Of a stretch of 34,335 nt of DNA, positions 24,955 to 32,866 are shown piece after piece; position 1 is the first letter of the stretch; each line of letters begins with the position of its first letter. Source of the stretch: Verrucomicrobiota bacterium. Its GTDB lineage: Bacteria; Verrucomicrobiota; Verrucomicrobiae; Chthoniobacterales; UBA10450. Location: positions 1 to 34,335 of the forward strand of contig VBQB01000157.1 in NCBI GenBank assembly GCA_005887855.1, read 5' to 3'. The position numbers and the translations under genes are program-made. The notes under the pieces are model-generated. The model ran no database searches and was not told where the DNA came from. It saw only the letters and a program-made list of their open reading frames with translations.

Positions 24955-26352
24955 ATGGTTGGCAAAATTTTAGAACCAGAAATCAGAAGCCTGATCGACG
25001 CCCGTAATTTCGGTGCGCTGCGTGAAGTGTTTCGGGAATGGCCACCGGCCGATGTCGCGGAAGTGATCCTCGATCTGCCGGAAGACGAACAGGTGATCAT
25101 CTTTCGCGTCCTGCCGCATGCGCTCGCGGCGGATGTTTTTGAATATCTCGATTTCGATGCGCAGCAGAAACTGCTGCGTGCCATGGCACACGAGCAGGTT
25201 GTAGCCATTCTGAACGAGATGTCGCCGGACGATCGCACGGCGCTTCTCGAAGAATTGCCGAGCGCGGCGGCGCGGCAGTTGATTAAGCTGCTGACGCCAG
25301 AAGAGCGACATGTCGCACAATCGTTGCTCGGATATCCGGAGGGCAGTGTGGGCCGTTTGATGACCCCGGACTTCATCGCTGTGCCCGAAGATTGGACGGT
25401 CCAACAAGTTCTCGATTACGTGCGCGAACATGGTCAGGACAGCGAGACGCTCAACGTGATTTATGTCGTCGCCGAGCGCGACAAATTGATCGACGACATC
25501 CGCATGCGCGAGTTTCTGCTCAGACCACTCACAGCAAAAGTAAGCGACTTTCGGGACCAAACATTTGTCGCATTAAGTGTGAACGACTCGCAACAGGACG
25601 CGCTGAACATCTTCCGGAAATACGACCGCACGGCATTGCCCGTAGTTGATTCGAACGGCATTCTCGTGGGCATCGTCACCATCGACGACATGCTCGATGT
25701 CGCTGAAAAGGAAGCAACCGAGGACATCCAAAAGTTCGGGGGCGTGGAGGCACTGGAAGAGCCATATATGCGCATTCCGCTCTGGCGAATGGTGCGCAAG
25801 CGCGCCGGCTGGCTCGTAATTTTGTTCCTGGGAGAAATGTTAACCGCAACTGCAATGGCAAATTATCAGGAAGAACTGGCAAAAGCGCTTGTCCTCGCGC
25901 TGTTCCTGCCGCTGATCATTTCCAGCGGTGGTAACTCTGGATCGCAAGCTTCGACGTTGATGATTCGCGCGATGGCGCTGGGCGAGGTGACTCTGCGCGA
26001 TTGGTGGCGGGTGATGAGTCGCGAAGTCCAGGCTGGACTTTCATTGGGCGTGATTCTCGGAGTAATCGGTGTCGTGCGCGTAGGCGCATGGGCGATGGTC
26101 GGCGAACAATATTTCCATCGGCAACCGTATGGGCCGCATTGGCCCCTCGTTGCACTCACTGTCGGCCTGGCACTCGTCGGTGTCGTGCTTTGGGGAACAC
26201 TTTCCGGATCCATGCTTCCCTTTATTCTGCGCAGAGTCGGAGCTGATCCTGCGGCATCTTCCGCCCCTTTTGTCGCCACCCTTGTGGATGTGACAGGCTT
26301 AATCATTTATTTCAGCATCGCCCTGCTAATCATGCGCGGCGCCATGTTGTAG
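24955..26352 (+). CDS. mgtE: magnesium transporter MgtE
   Basis: Inner-membrane Mg2+ channel gated by intracellular Mg2+. The 465 aa product from ATG 24955 has the N-terminal helical superhelix (IRSLIDARNFGALREVFREW, LEELPSAAARQLIKLL), two CBS domains (GRLMTPDFIAVPEDWTV; LPVVDSNGILVGIVTIDDML) and about five membrane helices. The pore motif is SSGGNSGSQASTLMIRAMALGE, and the last helices carry ATLVDVTGLIIYF with the conserved Asp. A longer frame to 24895 would add 20 residues that do not fit the family. The stop TAG lies within the leading TGTAG of a family A repeat. No Mg2+-sensing leader is evident. The DUF47 and PiT genes follow on the same strand. Confidence 0.96.
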   Translation: MVGKILEPEIRSLIDARNFGALREVFREWPPADVAEVILDLPEDEQVIIFRVLPHALAADVFEYLDFDAQQKLLRAMAHEQVVAILNEMSPDDRTALLEELPSAAARQLIKLLTPEERHVAQSLLGYPEGSVGRLMTPDFIAVPEDWTVQQVLDYVREHGQDSETLNVIYVVAERDKLIDDIRMREFLLRPLTAKVSDFRDQTFVALSVNDSQQDALNIFRKYDRTALPVVDSNGILVGIVTIDDMLDVAEKEATEDIQKFGGVEALEEPYMRIPLWRMVRKRAGWLVILFLGEMLTATAMANYQEELAKALVLALFLPLIISSGGNSGSQASTLMIRAMALGEVTLRDWWRVMSREVQAGLSLGVILGVIGVVRVGAWAMVGEQYFHRQPYGPHWPLVALTVGLALVGVVLWGTLSGSMLPFILRRVGADPAASSAPFVATLVDVTGLIIYFSIALLIMRGAML

Positions 26353-26422
26353 CCGGGATCGGTGATTGCAATCTTGGCTCCAGTGAGAAATGGACTGGCC
26401 GGGGTCACCGACCCCGGCTACA
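26348..26422 (+). repeat. Family A palindromic element between mgtE and the DUF47 gene
   Basis: Starts TGTAGCCGGG, overlapping the mgtE stop, and ends with a perfect 9-bp hairpin GCCGGGGTC-ACC-GACCCCGGC (26398-26418) plus TACA. The outer TGTAGCCGGG and CCCGGCTACA are inverted repeats. It has the same layout as the copies at 14256 and 30975 but a different stem sequence. Confidence 0.75.
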
Positions 26423-26435
26423 AGAGAGACGAGTT

Positions 26436-27074
26436 ATGTTGTCGATCCAAAAAATTCTGGGACACGACCAGAAGTTTTACGATCTACTGGAGGCAAGCGC
26501 GCAGCAGGCAGACGCGAGCGTGCATCATTTGATCGCGCTGCTGGAGCGGCTCGAGCGAAAAGATTCACCGCAGAGTCTGGAAGAATTCGTGCGTAGCCGA
26601 CGCAAAGACAAGCAAATCACCCAGGAACTGACAGAGCAGCTTTGCAAAACCTTTCTGACCCCTTTGGAACGCGAAGACATTCAAGCGTTGGCGGCCGCAC
26701 TTTATAAAATACCGAAGACGGTGGAAAAAATCGGCGAACGCGTTTTGATCTGTCCCGAGGATTTGCACGGCCGCGATTTTCGCAAGCAAGTCGAGCTTCT
26801 CGATCAAGCCGCCGAAACAGTGCTGGCTATGGTGAAACAATTGCGCAAAGGCACTGACACGGCGACGGCGCGCGAGATGAACGCCAAGCTCCAGTCGATT
26901 GAAGGCGATGCCGACAAACTTGAGCTCGATCTACTGCGCGACCTTTACCAGGGCGATTACAAAACGAAGCAGGTGATTTTTCTGCGCGATCTCTTCGAGT
27001 TGATCGAAAAGGTGATCGATCGCTGCCGGGACGCGGGAAATATCATCCTGCAAGTGGCGCTCAAGTATTCGTAG
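26436..27074 (+). CDS. DUF47 / PhoU-like phosphate transport accessory protein
   Basis: A 212 aa, almost all-helical protein of the DUF47 (PhoU_div) family, with the N-terminal block FYDLLEASAQQADASVHHLIALL and the C-terminal block FLRDLFELIEKVIDRCRDAGN. Members occur next to PiT transporters, and the pattern repeats here: the PiT gene begins 12 bp after this stop. It is thought to regulate or support low-affinity phosphate uptake in the cytoplasm; the mechanism is not established. AAGAGAGACGAG before the ATG at 26436 can serve as the ribosome site. No signal peptide or membrane segment. Confidence 0.9.
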   Translation: MLSIQKILGHDQKFYDLLEASAQQADASVHHLIALLERLERKDSPQSLEEFVRSRRKDKQITQELTEQLCKTFLTPLEREDIQALAAALYKIPKTVEKIGERVLICPEDLHGRDFRKQVELLDQAAETVLAMVKQLRKGTDTATAREMNAKLQSIEGDADKLELDLLRDLYQGDYKTKQVIFLRDLFELIEKVIDRCRDAGNIILQVALKYS

Positions 27075-27086
27075 CCGGCTGCGGCT

Positions 27087-28121
27087 ATGCTTACCTTTCT
27101 TTCCGTCGTCTTCGCGGCGGTCATTTTTGAATACAGCAACGGCTTTCATGACGCCGCGAATGCGATCGCGACCGTGGTCTCGACCAAAGTCCTTACGCCG
27201 CGTCAGGCGATTGCAATGGCCGCGTTTTTCAATCTCACTGGGGCGCTCCTCGGCGGCGCCGTTGCATCGACGATTGGCCAAGGGCTGGTGGACACAAACG
27301 TGGTCACAATGTCCACGGTGCTCTGCGCGGTCATCGCCGCGTTCGCTTGGAACATTGCAACGTGGTGGTTCGGCTTACCCTCAAGTTCGAGTCACGCGCT
27401 CATTGGTGGACTTTGCGGGGCGGCGCTGGCCACGGCGCGCGGCAATTGGTCGGTCATAAAATGGAACGCCGGTGTGTGGCCAAAAGTCATTGTGCCCATG
27501 ATCACCTCGCCATTCGCAGGTTTCATTTTCGGGGCCCTGCTGATGTTTTTGCTTTTCGTCGCGTTGCATCGCTTTACGCCATATTTTGTGCAATCACTTT
27601 TTGGCAAACTGCAAATCTTCAGTGCGGCCTGGATGGCGCATAGCCACGGCAGCAATGACGCCCAGAAAACAATGGGCATCATTGCGCTCGCTCTTTTTAC
27701 CGGCACAAAAGCGGGCAGCTTCGATCATCTGCCTGGGTGGTTAGGTTTTCTTAAAACGCCGACCTTCGCGTTGCCCGCCTGGGTCATAGGTCTCTGCGCC
27801 GCGACCATGGCGGTGGGCACGGCCGCGGGTGGTTGGCGCATCATTCGCACGCTTGGTCACAGCATGGTGAAATTGCAGCCGGTGCACGGATTTGCCGCGG
27901 AAACGAGTGCCGCGCTGATTATTCAGGGTGCCAGTTACTACGGCATTCCGCTTTCCACGACACACGTGATCTCCACTTCGATCATGGGCGTAGGCGCGGT
28001 GAAACGTTTCAGCGGCATGAAATGGACAGTCGTCGAGCGAATCATCTGGGCATGGCTTTTCACCCTGCCTGCAAGCGGCCTGATGGGTTACGCGCTCGCG
28101 CGCGCCGCGCTTGCGTTTTGA
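27087..28121 (+). CDS. pit: inorganic phosphate transporter, PiT family
   Basis: Inner-membrane secondary transporter for phosphate, in characterised members taken up as neutral metal-phosphate with protons. The 344 aa product has the two inverted family signatures: EYSNGFHDAANAIATVVSTK (residues ~15-34) and SHGSNDAQKTMGIIALALF near residue 190. It has roughly ten hydrophobic segments, and the helix motifs GLPSSSSHALIGGLCGAAL and GIPLSTTHVISTSIMGVG. It is coupled closely to the DUF47 gene and lies downstream of mgtE, so Mg2+ and phosphate import genes form a contiguous plus-strand block. Its end faces the end of a hypothetical gene on the other strand only 16 bp away. Confidence 0.95.
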   Translation: MLTFLSVVFAAVIFEYSNGFHDAANAIATVVSTKVLTPRQAIAMAAFFNLTGALLGGAVASTIGQGLVDTNVVTMSTVLCAVIAAFAWNIATWWFGLPSSSSHALIGGLCGAALATARGNWSVIKWNAGVWPKVIVPMITSPFAGFIFGALLMFLLFVALHRFTPYFVQSLFGKLQIFSAAWMAHSHGSNDAQKTMGIIALALFTGTKAGSFDHLPGWLGFLKTPTFALPAWVIGLCAATMAVGTAAGGWRIIRTLGHSMVKLQPVHGFAAETSAALIIQGASYYGIPLSTTHVISTSIMGVGAVKRFSGMKWTVVERIIWAWLFTLPASGLMGYALARAALAF

Positions 28122-28137
28122 TTTTCCTCTCCCTTGA

Positions 28138-28461
28138 CTACAAATCATCCGGCGGTTCGATCCCGAATTTCTCGAACATTGTTCTCACCCGTTGCCTTTT
28201 CTCCGGCGTGTCCAATCTTGATTCTTCGGGATATTCCGCCCAAAACAGCACGTCACGATAATCGCGTTTTGCCGCAGCCACGTACTCGCGCACTTTCTCT
28301 TCGCTTCCAGCGCTGAGCTTCAGGATGTCGAGCTGCACCCGCTCGCGTTCTCGCTCGTACGATTGCACGCCATAGCTATCGAGTAACTCCAGCACGCGCG
28401 CCCAACTACTCCTTCGAAAAGTCGCTTGGACAGATGCAACAACCTCGTCGCTTGAGTGCAC
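28138..28461 (-). CDS. conserved hypothetical protein, about 107 aa
   Basis: A small soluble protein from ATG 28461. The core (VQLDILKLSAGSEEKVREYV, then AKRDYRDVLFWAEYPEESRL and DTPEKRQRVRTMFEKFGI) resembles a short hypothetical family I recall from soil bacteria; I know no function. It is rich in charged residues, helical in look, with no signal peptide or membrane segment. It is convergent with the PiT gene (16 bp gap), and another hypothetical on the same strand ends 32 bp upstream of its start, so the two may be co-transcribed. Confidence 0.75.
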   Translation of the reverse strand: MHSSDEVVASVQATFRRSSWARVLELLDSYGVQSYERERERVQLDILKLSAGSEEKVREYVAAAKRDYRDVLFWAEYPEESRLDTPEKRQRVRTMFEKFGIEPPDDL

Positions 28462-28493
28462 TGGCTAAGGAAACAAAGACCGTTTTCTAGTTT

Positions 28494-28943
28494 CTAATTT
28501 CGCCTTTTTACTTTCGGAGCATTAGCCATCGGCTGCACCGTCTTGTTAGAGGCCTGCGCGGCAATCACCGAATTTTTTCGCATGTAAAGTCCCAGATCCT
28601 CGCTCACGGATATAACGGTACCGCGATACCAACCGAAGCTTCGAAGGCTGTAACCGCGTTGAGGCGTGGTGGACGTAAATTTGCCAAACGGATCGCAAAC
28701 ATCGATCGCGTTGATCAAAGCCACCTGATTATCTCGACCACCTTTAAAGTCCCGCTTCCCTCGGTTGATGAAAACCTTGCCAGCTTTATCGACGAAACGT
28801 TGCTCGTAGGTATTATCTGCGTTGAGGATGAGCGTGTCCGTGCCGAATGAATACTTGACCTCATAGGTACCGAGCAACTCGGCCTTCGTGTAAGTGCGCG
28901 GGATCGGCAAGCATCCGTTGTTCGCAATGACCACCCAAGACAA
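28494..28943 (-). CDS. hypothetical secreted or lipoprotein-like protein, start uncertain
   Basis: No ATG precedes the conserved part. The frame opens after a TAG near 28970, and the first usable start is TTG 28943. Translating from just after that stop gives a basic then hydrophobic stretch (STRKVGALLLSWVVIANNGC), which looks like a lipoprotein signal peptide ending in Cys although the lipobox is weak. So the true start is a non-ATG codon or has been lost. The mature part (LGTYEVKYSFGTDTLILNAD, then NTYEQRFVDKAGK and VALINAIDVCDPFGK) suggests a small beta-rich domain. I do not recognise the family. Probably real; expression is uncertain. Confidence 0.6.
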   Translation of the reverse strand: MSWVVIANNGCLPIPRTYTKAELLGTYEVKYSFGTDTLILNADNTYEQRFVDKAGKVFINRGKRDFKGGRDNQVALINAIDVCDPFGKFTSTTPQRGYSLRSFGWYRGTVISVSEDLGLYMRKNSVIAAQASNKTVQPMANAPKVKRRN

Positions 28944-29032
28944 TAGCAGGGCTCCGACCTTGCGTGTGCTTAGTATCTAACGAGGTCTAAACCGAATTAT
29001 TCAGTCTATCCAGTTTATAACAAACAGCCGCG

Positions 29033-30073
29033 CTACCTCTTAATCGCGACCCACTCGTTGCGAGCACGCGAATCGGCGACTGCCTGGACGACGCGCATGT
29101 AGCGAACGCCTTCTTCGAAATTCGGACGCGGTCGAATCCGGCCCTTCGATTTGACGGCGGCGAGAAAATCTTCTTCCACGCGCCATTCGCCTTCCAATTC
29201 CGGAGCAAGATCAACAATGTGCAGTCCGCGATCGCCGATTTTGGCCGCCTGCACCACATCTGAGCCGAAATCGTAGGTAAGAGTGCCGGCGCTGCCGTAA
29301 ATTTCCAGGCAATCGCCCGGCGCCATTGCGTCGACGCCGCTAAATTCGAGCACGCCTTCGGCGCCATTCTCGAAGGCGCAAAGGACAGTCAATAAATCGG
29401 GAATGATCACTTCGTAACCCTGGCGCAACGGGTGCACGATTTTTCCGCGCGCAAAGACGCCGGTAATATCGCCAAGCCAACGCTGCAGGACCTCGACGTA
29501 AATTCCGAGGGTGAGAACATTCAGTCCACTCAGCTCGATCCTCTGCCGCCAATGCGCAGGCGCATTCGAATCCAAATAACTGCTCGTGAAACTTTGCAGT
29601 CGCGCGTGATGCGGTTTGCCGATGTAATTTTCTGCGAGAAGTTTTTTCACGAGCAAATCCGCGCGCATTCCCATCGGGGGCGGACAAAGCATTGTTACCA
29701 GTTCGGGATAACGTTTCGATGCCGCGAGCATTTCCTCGGCTTCGGCCAGGTCCATTGACATGCGGGCCTGACAAAAAACATGCTTGCCGGCCTCGAGCGC
29801 GGAGATCGTCACCGCAGAATGCATGTAGGGCGGCGTGCCGATCCAAATAACGTCCAAATCTGGAATGGCGAGCAGCTCGGCCCAATTTTGCATTGGCGTG
29901 GCGTGCGGAAGATTTTCGCGGCAAAAATTCTCGGAGCTCTCGTAGGTCGAATTTGACACCGCCACGATCTCGACTTCGGGATGGTTTTTGAGCGCCGGCA
30001 AATGTCGTGCGCGAACGATGCTGCCCGCTCCCACAATTCCGATCCGCAGTTTATGATTATTTTTTGGCGTCAT
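29033..30073 (-). CDS. Gfo/Idh/MocA family oxidoreductase, variant lacking EKP
   Basis: NAD(P)-dependent oxidoreductase-like protein of 346 aa from ATG 30073; a longer frame to 30163 is not family-like. The Rossmann domain opens with LRIGIVGAGSIVRARHLPAL, followed by the acceptor-region motif GTPPYMHSAVTISALEAGKHVF. The C-terminal alpha/beta domain has HWRQRIELSGLNVLTLGIY and GVLEFSGVDAMAPGD. The family's usual EKP motif, whose Lys is catalytic in many members, is replaced by CQAR (residues 101-104). The conserved C-terminal-domain GGG..D-x3-H is also not seen. It may act on an unusual sugar or have a non-catalytic role. It is divergent from rpmB. The specific substrate is unknown. Confidence 0.88.
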   Translation of the reverse strand: MTPKNNHKLRIGIVGAGSIVRARHLPALKNHPEVEIVAVSNSTYESSENFCRENLPHATPMQNWAELLAIPDLDVIWIGTPPYMHSAVTISALEAGKHVFCQARMSMDLAEAEEMLAASKRYPELVTMLCPPPMGMRADLLVKKLLAENYIGKPHHARLQSFTSSYLDSNAPAHWRQRIELSGLNVLTLGIYVEVLQRWLGDITGVFARGKIVHPLRQGYEVIIPDLLTVLCAFENGAEGVLEFSGVDAMAPGDCLEIYGSAGTLTYDFGSDVVQAAKIGDRGLHIVDLAPELEGEWRVEEDFLAAVKSKGRIRPRPNFEEGVRYMRVVQAVADSRARNEWVAIKR

Positions 30074-30216
30074 GCTTGAAATGCAATTTCGATCTTGCGA
30101 AACAGGTCGCCCCTTACGCGAGATAAATTTGACCGCGGCGCGCATTCTCCGTTCAAGATTCACTTGACCGGCCCGCTTCTGAGCGCCAGCTTACGCGCCG
30201 TCTTTGAGGTTACATC

Positions 30217-30486
30217 ATGTCAAAGGTTTGCAGCATCACAGGATCGAGAGCCACGCGCGGCAGCGTTATTCATCGGCGCGGTATGGCCAAGAAAAAGGGT
30301 GGCGTCGGCCGCCACGTGACAAAAAATGTATCGCGGATTTTCGGACCCAATTTGCACCACCAGCGCATTTGGGTGCCGGAACTGAAGAAGTTTGTGCGTA
30401 TTCGCGTGACGGCGCGCGGTCTTAAGACGATCAACAAGAACGGCGCTTACGCGGCATTGAAGAAGGCCGGCGTTATCGCGAAGTAA
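30217..30486 (+). CDS. rpmB: 50S ribosomal protein L28
   Basis: Large-subunit ribosomal protein of 89 aa. The N-terminal MSKVCSITGSRATRGSVIHRRG and the C-terminal basic block KKFVRIRVTARGLKTINKNG are the L28 signatures. The first CxxC zinc-type pair of some L28 forms is not present (only one Cys), so this is the zinc-independent type. It is followed after 43 bp by panD on the same strand and is divergent from the Gfo/Idh gene. Confidence 0.97.
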   Translation: MSKVCSITGSRATRGSVIHRRGMAKKKGGVGRHVTKNVSRIFGPNLHHQRIWVPELKKFVRIRVTARGLKTINKNGAYAALKKAGVIAK

Positions 30487-30529
30487 ATTGGCGCAGCATT
30501 CCGGCGGGATTGGACCAACTCGACTGGCG

Positions 30530-31066
30530 ATGCAACTCACACTTCTCAAATCGAAAATTCATCGCGCCAGCGTCACCGGCGCGAGCGTGCATTACGAAGG
30601 CAGCCTTACGATTTCAGCCGATCTGGCAGAGCTGGTCGGCTTGCTTCCCTATGAGAAAATTCTTGTTGGCAATTTGAGCAATGGAGAGCGGTTCGAGACC
30701 TATGTGATCTACGGCGAAGCCCGACGGGGAATCATCGAGCTCAACGGCGCGACCGCGCATCTTGGAAAAATTGGCGACCGCATCACGATAATGAGTTTCG
30801 CGCGTTACACGCCCGAAGAAGCGGCCGTTCATCAGCCGCGCATTCTCGTTTTAAACGAAAAAAACGAGATCGTTCGCTACGAAGGCGGTGCTTCCGAGTC
30901 GACTAATTCGTCCGCCGCTTTTTCGCCACTGGGAGGTGTAGAGGCGCTCGCGCCAAGCGCCTGTTCTGTGGGGTCGGCGGTTGACACAACCGCCGCTACA
31001 ACTTCCTGCGGCTTTGCTTTTCCTCGCAGCAAGTCGAGTGAGCCGTCGTTGAACTCGATCACATAA
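30530..31066 (+). CDS. panD: aspartate 1-decarboxylase precursor, with abnormal C-terminal tail
   Basis: Pyruvoyl enzyme that makes beta-alanine for pantothenate and CoA. ATG 30530 (MQLTLLKSKIHRASVTGASV) fits the family; the in-frame ATG 30488 does not. Self-cleavage is expected between Gly24 and Ser25 in HYEGSLTI, which creates the pyruvoyl group. Tyr and Lys/Arg active-site positions lie in RFETYVIYGEARRG, and the core ends near residue 120 (NEIVRYEGG). The frame then runs another 58 residues of Ser/Ala-rich sequence, antisense to the end of the neighbouring minus-strand gene and containing a family A hairpin. Characterised PanD proteins are about 120-130 aa, so this tail probably reflects loss of the original stop. 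The core looks intact. Confidence 0.92.
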   Translation: MQLTLLKSKIHRASVTGASVHYEGSLTISADLAELVGLLPYEKILVGNLSNGERFETYVIYGEARRGIIELNGATAHLGKIGDRITIMSFARYTPEEAAVHQPRILVLNEKNEIVRYEGGASESTNSSAAFSPLGGVEALAPSACSVGSAVDTTAATTSCGFAFPRSKSSEPSLNSIT

Positions 31067-32309
31067 GCTTCGCCGATCAACCAACGCAGATCGGATGCGA
31101 GTGCCAGTTTGCGCTGTTCCGCGTCTTCGCCCGCACCATTAGTAATCAATTTTTCCGAAAGGTCTTTGCGATTGATTCCCGGTGTTGCGGTCAGTGCTTC
31201 GAGAATCGCGTTCACGGATGACGATACGCCGGCTTGTTCGTGGACAAACGCTCGCCCTCGGATTGGCGAGACGAACAACATACCGCGACGATCGCGCGGT
31301 TGAGCAGTCGATCGGGTACACGCCGGCTCGAGACTCCACCGATGGTTGTTTCCTCCACGTTGCGAAGCAACCCCGGCAGATGGTTCGTCCGGAAATGACG
31401 TTCTGCTTCCGTCGCGGACGCGAACGTTGAGGAAGCCTCGTCATGCAATGACGTAAAGGTCGTCACTGTTCGCGCCTGTTGCTTCCACTGCTCAATCAAT
31501 GCCGGGTCGCTTACGATCTCGATTTGCCGCTGATAATCGGCAAAGCTCATCCGACGGCTAAAGCGCTGTTCGTAAAGGCTGCGCAGCTGCGGCTGATAAT
31601 TATGATGATTGGTCGGGCCAAGGAGCGTCCCGCTCAGCCTGCATCGTGCGACGTTTGAAAAATTTCCTTTGATCGGGTCGGACTGGGTGACGTCGATCTT
31701 GTAAAAATCTTCCTGAGCCAGACGAAATGCGTTCCGCTCAAGGAACTCTCGATCCAAAGATATCGCGCCATTGTCGCCTAGCCGATAAAGCGGCGATTCC
31801 GCCTTGGCCGTTAAACGAACCTCGTAGCGTTCTGGTTTTTCCAGGAACAAACGCGCCAGGGCAAAAACGGAATAGGCGACGGAGCCCGACTTGATCTGCG
31901 CGACCACGTTATCAAACGCGAGGGAGTATGGCAGAAAACGGATCGTTATTTCTGGCGGCGGTCGCGTGATCGGAGCATGCGTACCTTGCGAATGTCGATC
32001 TTTAGCTTCATGCGGACGGTGATCGCGCTGGTCAGTTTTCTTTCGCAATCCGCGTGGCTGCTTTTTGTCTGCCATGGGTGTTAAATATTCACCGCGGCGA
32101 ATCCTTCCGTTGGCGGGTTGGATGCTGGATGTTCGGCGTTCTCGTTTATCGCGCGGGGGACGCAGCCGGCCGCGTGTCTCCCGTCTCTCTTCTTCGCCCG
32201 CATAATGCTCATAGCTTCTTGCCGCGGCGGGTTCTTTCACCCATGCAGGCAGCAATTTGAGATCGAGCAAATCAATCGGCTCGGCGGTCGAAGTGTCCAT
32301 CGTTTCCAT
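30877..32309 (-). pseudogene. frameshifted basic-N-terminus / winged-helix-tail protein of a Verrucomicrobia-type family
   Basis: Two overlapping minus-strand frames read as one broken gene. The upstream frame (32309 to ~31290) has an N-terminal DLLDLKLLPAWVKE motif, a ~70-residue Arg/Lys/Pro-rich stretch, and a conserved middle (YSVFALARLFLEKPERYEVR, GTLLGPTNHHNYQPQLRSLY, SRRVPDRLLNRAI). The downstream frame (from ~31282 to 30877) continues with RRGMLFVSPIRGRAF, then a winged-helix-like domain (VNAILEALTATPGINRKDLS, LRWLIGEAYVIEF) and an acidic tail. The join is at about 31282-31300. From memory of related proteins, roughly 30-40 residues that normally link these blocks are missing, so this is a deletion with a frameshift rather than one miscalled base. 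Function is unknown; a nucleic-acid-binding role is a guess from the basic region and winged helix. Confidence 0.7.
30975..31000 (+). repeat. Family A hairpin at the panD / antisense gene overlap
   Basis: A perfect 9-bp stem CGGCGGTTG-ACA-CAACCGCCG followed by CTACA. The arms and ACA loop match the second hairpin of the ileS and ilvA-gcvP copies. It lies within the reading frames of both panD (tail) and the opposite-strand winged-helix gene. Confidence 0.75.
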
Positions 32310-32413
32310 CTACTCGAATGCGAGAGGAAGTAAACGCCAAGGTGAAGTGACGGCTGTCCGCAGCAGCAAATTACGGTTCTCCCCCTGCGCGCTGCATGCG
32401 CGCCTGAAATTGA

Positions 32414-32441
32414 TTGACAAGCTCTCTAATTCATTTACTTG
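32414..32441 (+). promoter_or_regulatory. possible sigma-70-type promoter for acpP
   Basis: TTGACA (32414-32419) is a perfect -35 hexamer. At a 16-bp spacing the -10 would be TACTTG, a weak match. The placement about 65 bp before acpP and after the divergent gene's start fits. The -10 is the weak part of this call. Confidence 0.35.
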
Positions 32442-32505
32442 CCATCCTGTGCCCGGAATGCTTTAAGCTTTTCCACGCGCAACCAACACGAACGGAACAA
32501 ATTTT

Positions 32506-32754
32506 ATGGCGGAAAAACCAATCGAAGAGAAGGTTAAGGACATCATCGTCGAGCAACTGGGTGTGAACCCAGAGCAAGTCACACCAACGGCGTCTTTCAT
32601 CGAAGATTTGGGTGCGGATTCGCTGGATATCGTCGAGCTGGTAATGGCGTTTGAAGAGGAATTTTCTGTCGAAGTACCGGATGAAGACGCCGAAAAGCTG
32701 CAAACGGTCGGCGACGTCATTAAATACATCGAAGACAAATCTTCCAAACAGTAG
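32506..32754 (+). CDS. acpP: acyl carrier protein
   Basis: Carries growing acyl chains on 4'-phosphopantetheine in fatty-acid synthesis. The 82 aa acidic, helical product has the attachment Ser39 in [19 protein letters not shown], with the usual N-terminal [11 protein letters not shown] and C-terminal [10 protein letters not shown]. The usual partner fabF does not follow; a strong terminator and mscS do, so acpP is probably transcribed alone. It is divergent from the broken winged-helix gene, with a 196 bp shared upstream region. Confidence 0.97.
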   Translation: MAEKPIEEKVKDIIVEQLGVNPEQVTPTASFIEDLGADSLDIVELVMAFEEEFSVEVPDEDAEKLQTVGDVIKYIEDKSSKQ

Positions 32755-32795
32755 TTCAGCGCGGCAATCCGCCCGCGGTAGATTTCATAGGACGA

Positions 32796-32821
32796 AAAGC
32801 ACGGCTTTGGCCGTGTTTTTT
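32796..32821 (+). terminator. Rho-independent terminator after acpP
   Basis: CACGGC (32800-32805), loop TTTG, GCCGTG (32810-32815), then six T (32816-32821), with A residues before the stem. It lies 42 bp after the acpP stop and before mscS. Confidence 0.85.
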
Positions 32822-32866
32822 GCTTATGGGTTGCGAAGAGAGGCAAGAGGCTCAGACTAAAGTGCG

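Noticed and set aside
26398..26422. Rho-independent terminator after mgtE
   Set aside because: The stem is strong but is followed by TACAAGAG, not a T-run; it matches the family A repeat instead.
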